Shown one piece after another: positions 55,964-56,385 of a stretch of DNA of 56,385 bases. The translations under genes were made by a program, and so were the position numbers. Origin of the DNA: Bifidobacterium miconis (GTDB taxonomy: Bacteria; Actinomycetota; Actinomycetes; Actinomycetales; Bifidobacteriaceae); NCBI RefSeq assembly GCF_019331735.1, contig NZ_JAHBBH010000019.1:1-56385 (forward strand), read 5' to 3'. Each line of letters starts with the position of its first letter. Position 1 is the first letter of the stretch. The notes beneath the pieces are model-generated. The model was not told the origin of the DNA and did not search any database. It saw only the letters and a program-made list of their open reading frames with translations.

Positions 55964-56385
55964 ATGAGCGGCATGGACGATGCGCTGACCACGGTGACGC
56001 TGAAGGTGAACAGGTTCACGCCGCGTCCGGAACGCGACCGCGGCGCGCGCGGCGGTTCGCCGTTCGCCAAGAAGGGCGGCTCCCCGTTCGGCGGAGGGGC
56101 GTCGCGCAACCGTCGTCCGCGCGGCAAGCAGTGGGTGCAGGAGTATACGCTGCGCGTCCGCCCGGAGGACACGGTGCTCGACTGCCTGCTGGCGATCAAG
56201 CGCACCGTGGATCCCACGCTCGCGTTCCGCTATTCGTGCGGTCACGGCATGTGCGGCTCGGACGCGGTGGCGATCAACGGCACGCCGACGCTGCTGTGCA
56301 CGGCCACCGTCTCCGACTGGGCCGAGCGGCCGAATCCGCTGGCGCAGACCGACGAGGACGGTTTCCGCCGCACCGGCGGCGCGGA
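55964..56385 (+). CDS. sdhB: Succinate dehydrogenase / fumarate reductase iron-sulfur subunit, truncated by window edge
   Basis: The frame is open from ATG 55964 (after GGGAGGC) to the edge, about 140 residues. A 2Fe-2S ferredoxin motif reads SCGHGMCGSDAVAINGTP then LLC, with four cysteines in SdhB spacing. Between the first strand and the ferredoxin core is a Gly/Arg/Lys-rich insertion of about 30 residues (roughly 23-55), not usual in the family. It lies 102 bases after sdhA. Confidence 0.88.
   Translation, partial: MSGMDDALTTVTLKVNRFTPRPERDRGARGGSPFAKKGGSPFGGGASRNRRPRGKQWVQEYTLRVRPEDTVLDCLLAIKRTVDPTLAFRYSCGHGMCGSDAVAINGTPTLLCTATVSDWAERPNPLAQTDEDGFRRTGGA

Overview
This window looks like a chromosomal piece of a high-GC Bifidobacterium, with the tail-to-lysis end of an integrated prophage at its left edge. 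The host assignment is inference from gene content and order: a cytidylate kinase-Der fusion, a tkt-tal pair, a CIRCE-controlled hrcA-dnaJ operon, yebC-ruvCAB-yajC-apt, an actinobacterial sucCD-PerM/DUF6350-purH block, guaB3, and yraN-comM-dprA. Many starts are GTG or TTG, and GC is high throughout.

Positions 1 to about 4840 are prophage. The order is the end of a virion gene, four small tandem genes that share a C-terminal motif, a one-helix membrane protein, a GH25 endolysin and an r1t-type holin, all on the plus strand. A lower-GC gene then runs the other way. It encodes two membrane helices plus a degenerate Nudix-like domain and sits between two near-identical terminators. The phage ends at the 3' side of a tRNA-Pro(GGG) gene, the likely attachment site. 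No integrase is in the window, so the other end lies off the left edge.

Positions 4.9 to 22.1 kb are mostly minus-strand housekeeping genes. They include rluB and cmk-der, then a long minus-strand run (yebC, ruvC, ruvA, ruvB, yajC, apt, sucC, sucD, PerM/DUF6350, purH, DUF3017) with several overlapping junctions. A plus-strand aquaporin converges on the end of this run and overlaps it. thrS follows, preceded by a strong leader hairpin and a six-gene tRNA cluster (Gly, Cys, Val, Val, Ala, Gly).

Positions 22.1 to 34.2 kb hold a PAC2 protein, uppP, a fructosamine kinase-like gene, hrcA-dnaJ, tkt-tal (the non-oxidative sugar-phosphate branch that feeds the bifid shunt), brnQ and a MATE exporter. 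Positions 34.2 to 42.8 kb are translation and envelope genes on the minus strand: rpsB, tsf, an alpha/beta hydrolase, pyrH, frr, cdsA and rlmN, with def further upstream. cdsA carries an in-frame 48-bp tandem duplication.

Positions 42.7 to 56.4 kb contain a fadD15-type acyl-CoA ligase coupled to def, a small conserved-looking gene, guaB3, icd, an orphan sugar-binding-type lipoprotein, yraN-comM-dprA, an MGMT-domain protein, and succinate dehydrogenase/fumarate reductase subunits A and B (B runs off the edge). Two intergenic clusters of DnaA-box sequences lie about 4.3 kb apart here. The most promising leads are the slippage-prone tail-gene array, the prophage 2TM pseudo-Nudix gene, the DnaA-box clusters, the cdsA duplication and a tRNA-Gly copy with an altered T-loop.
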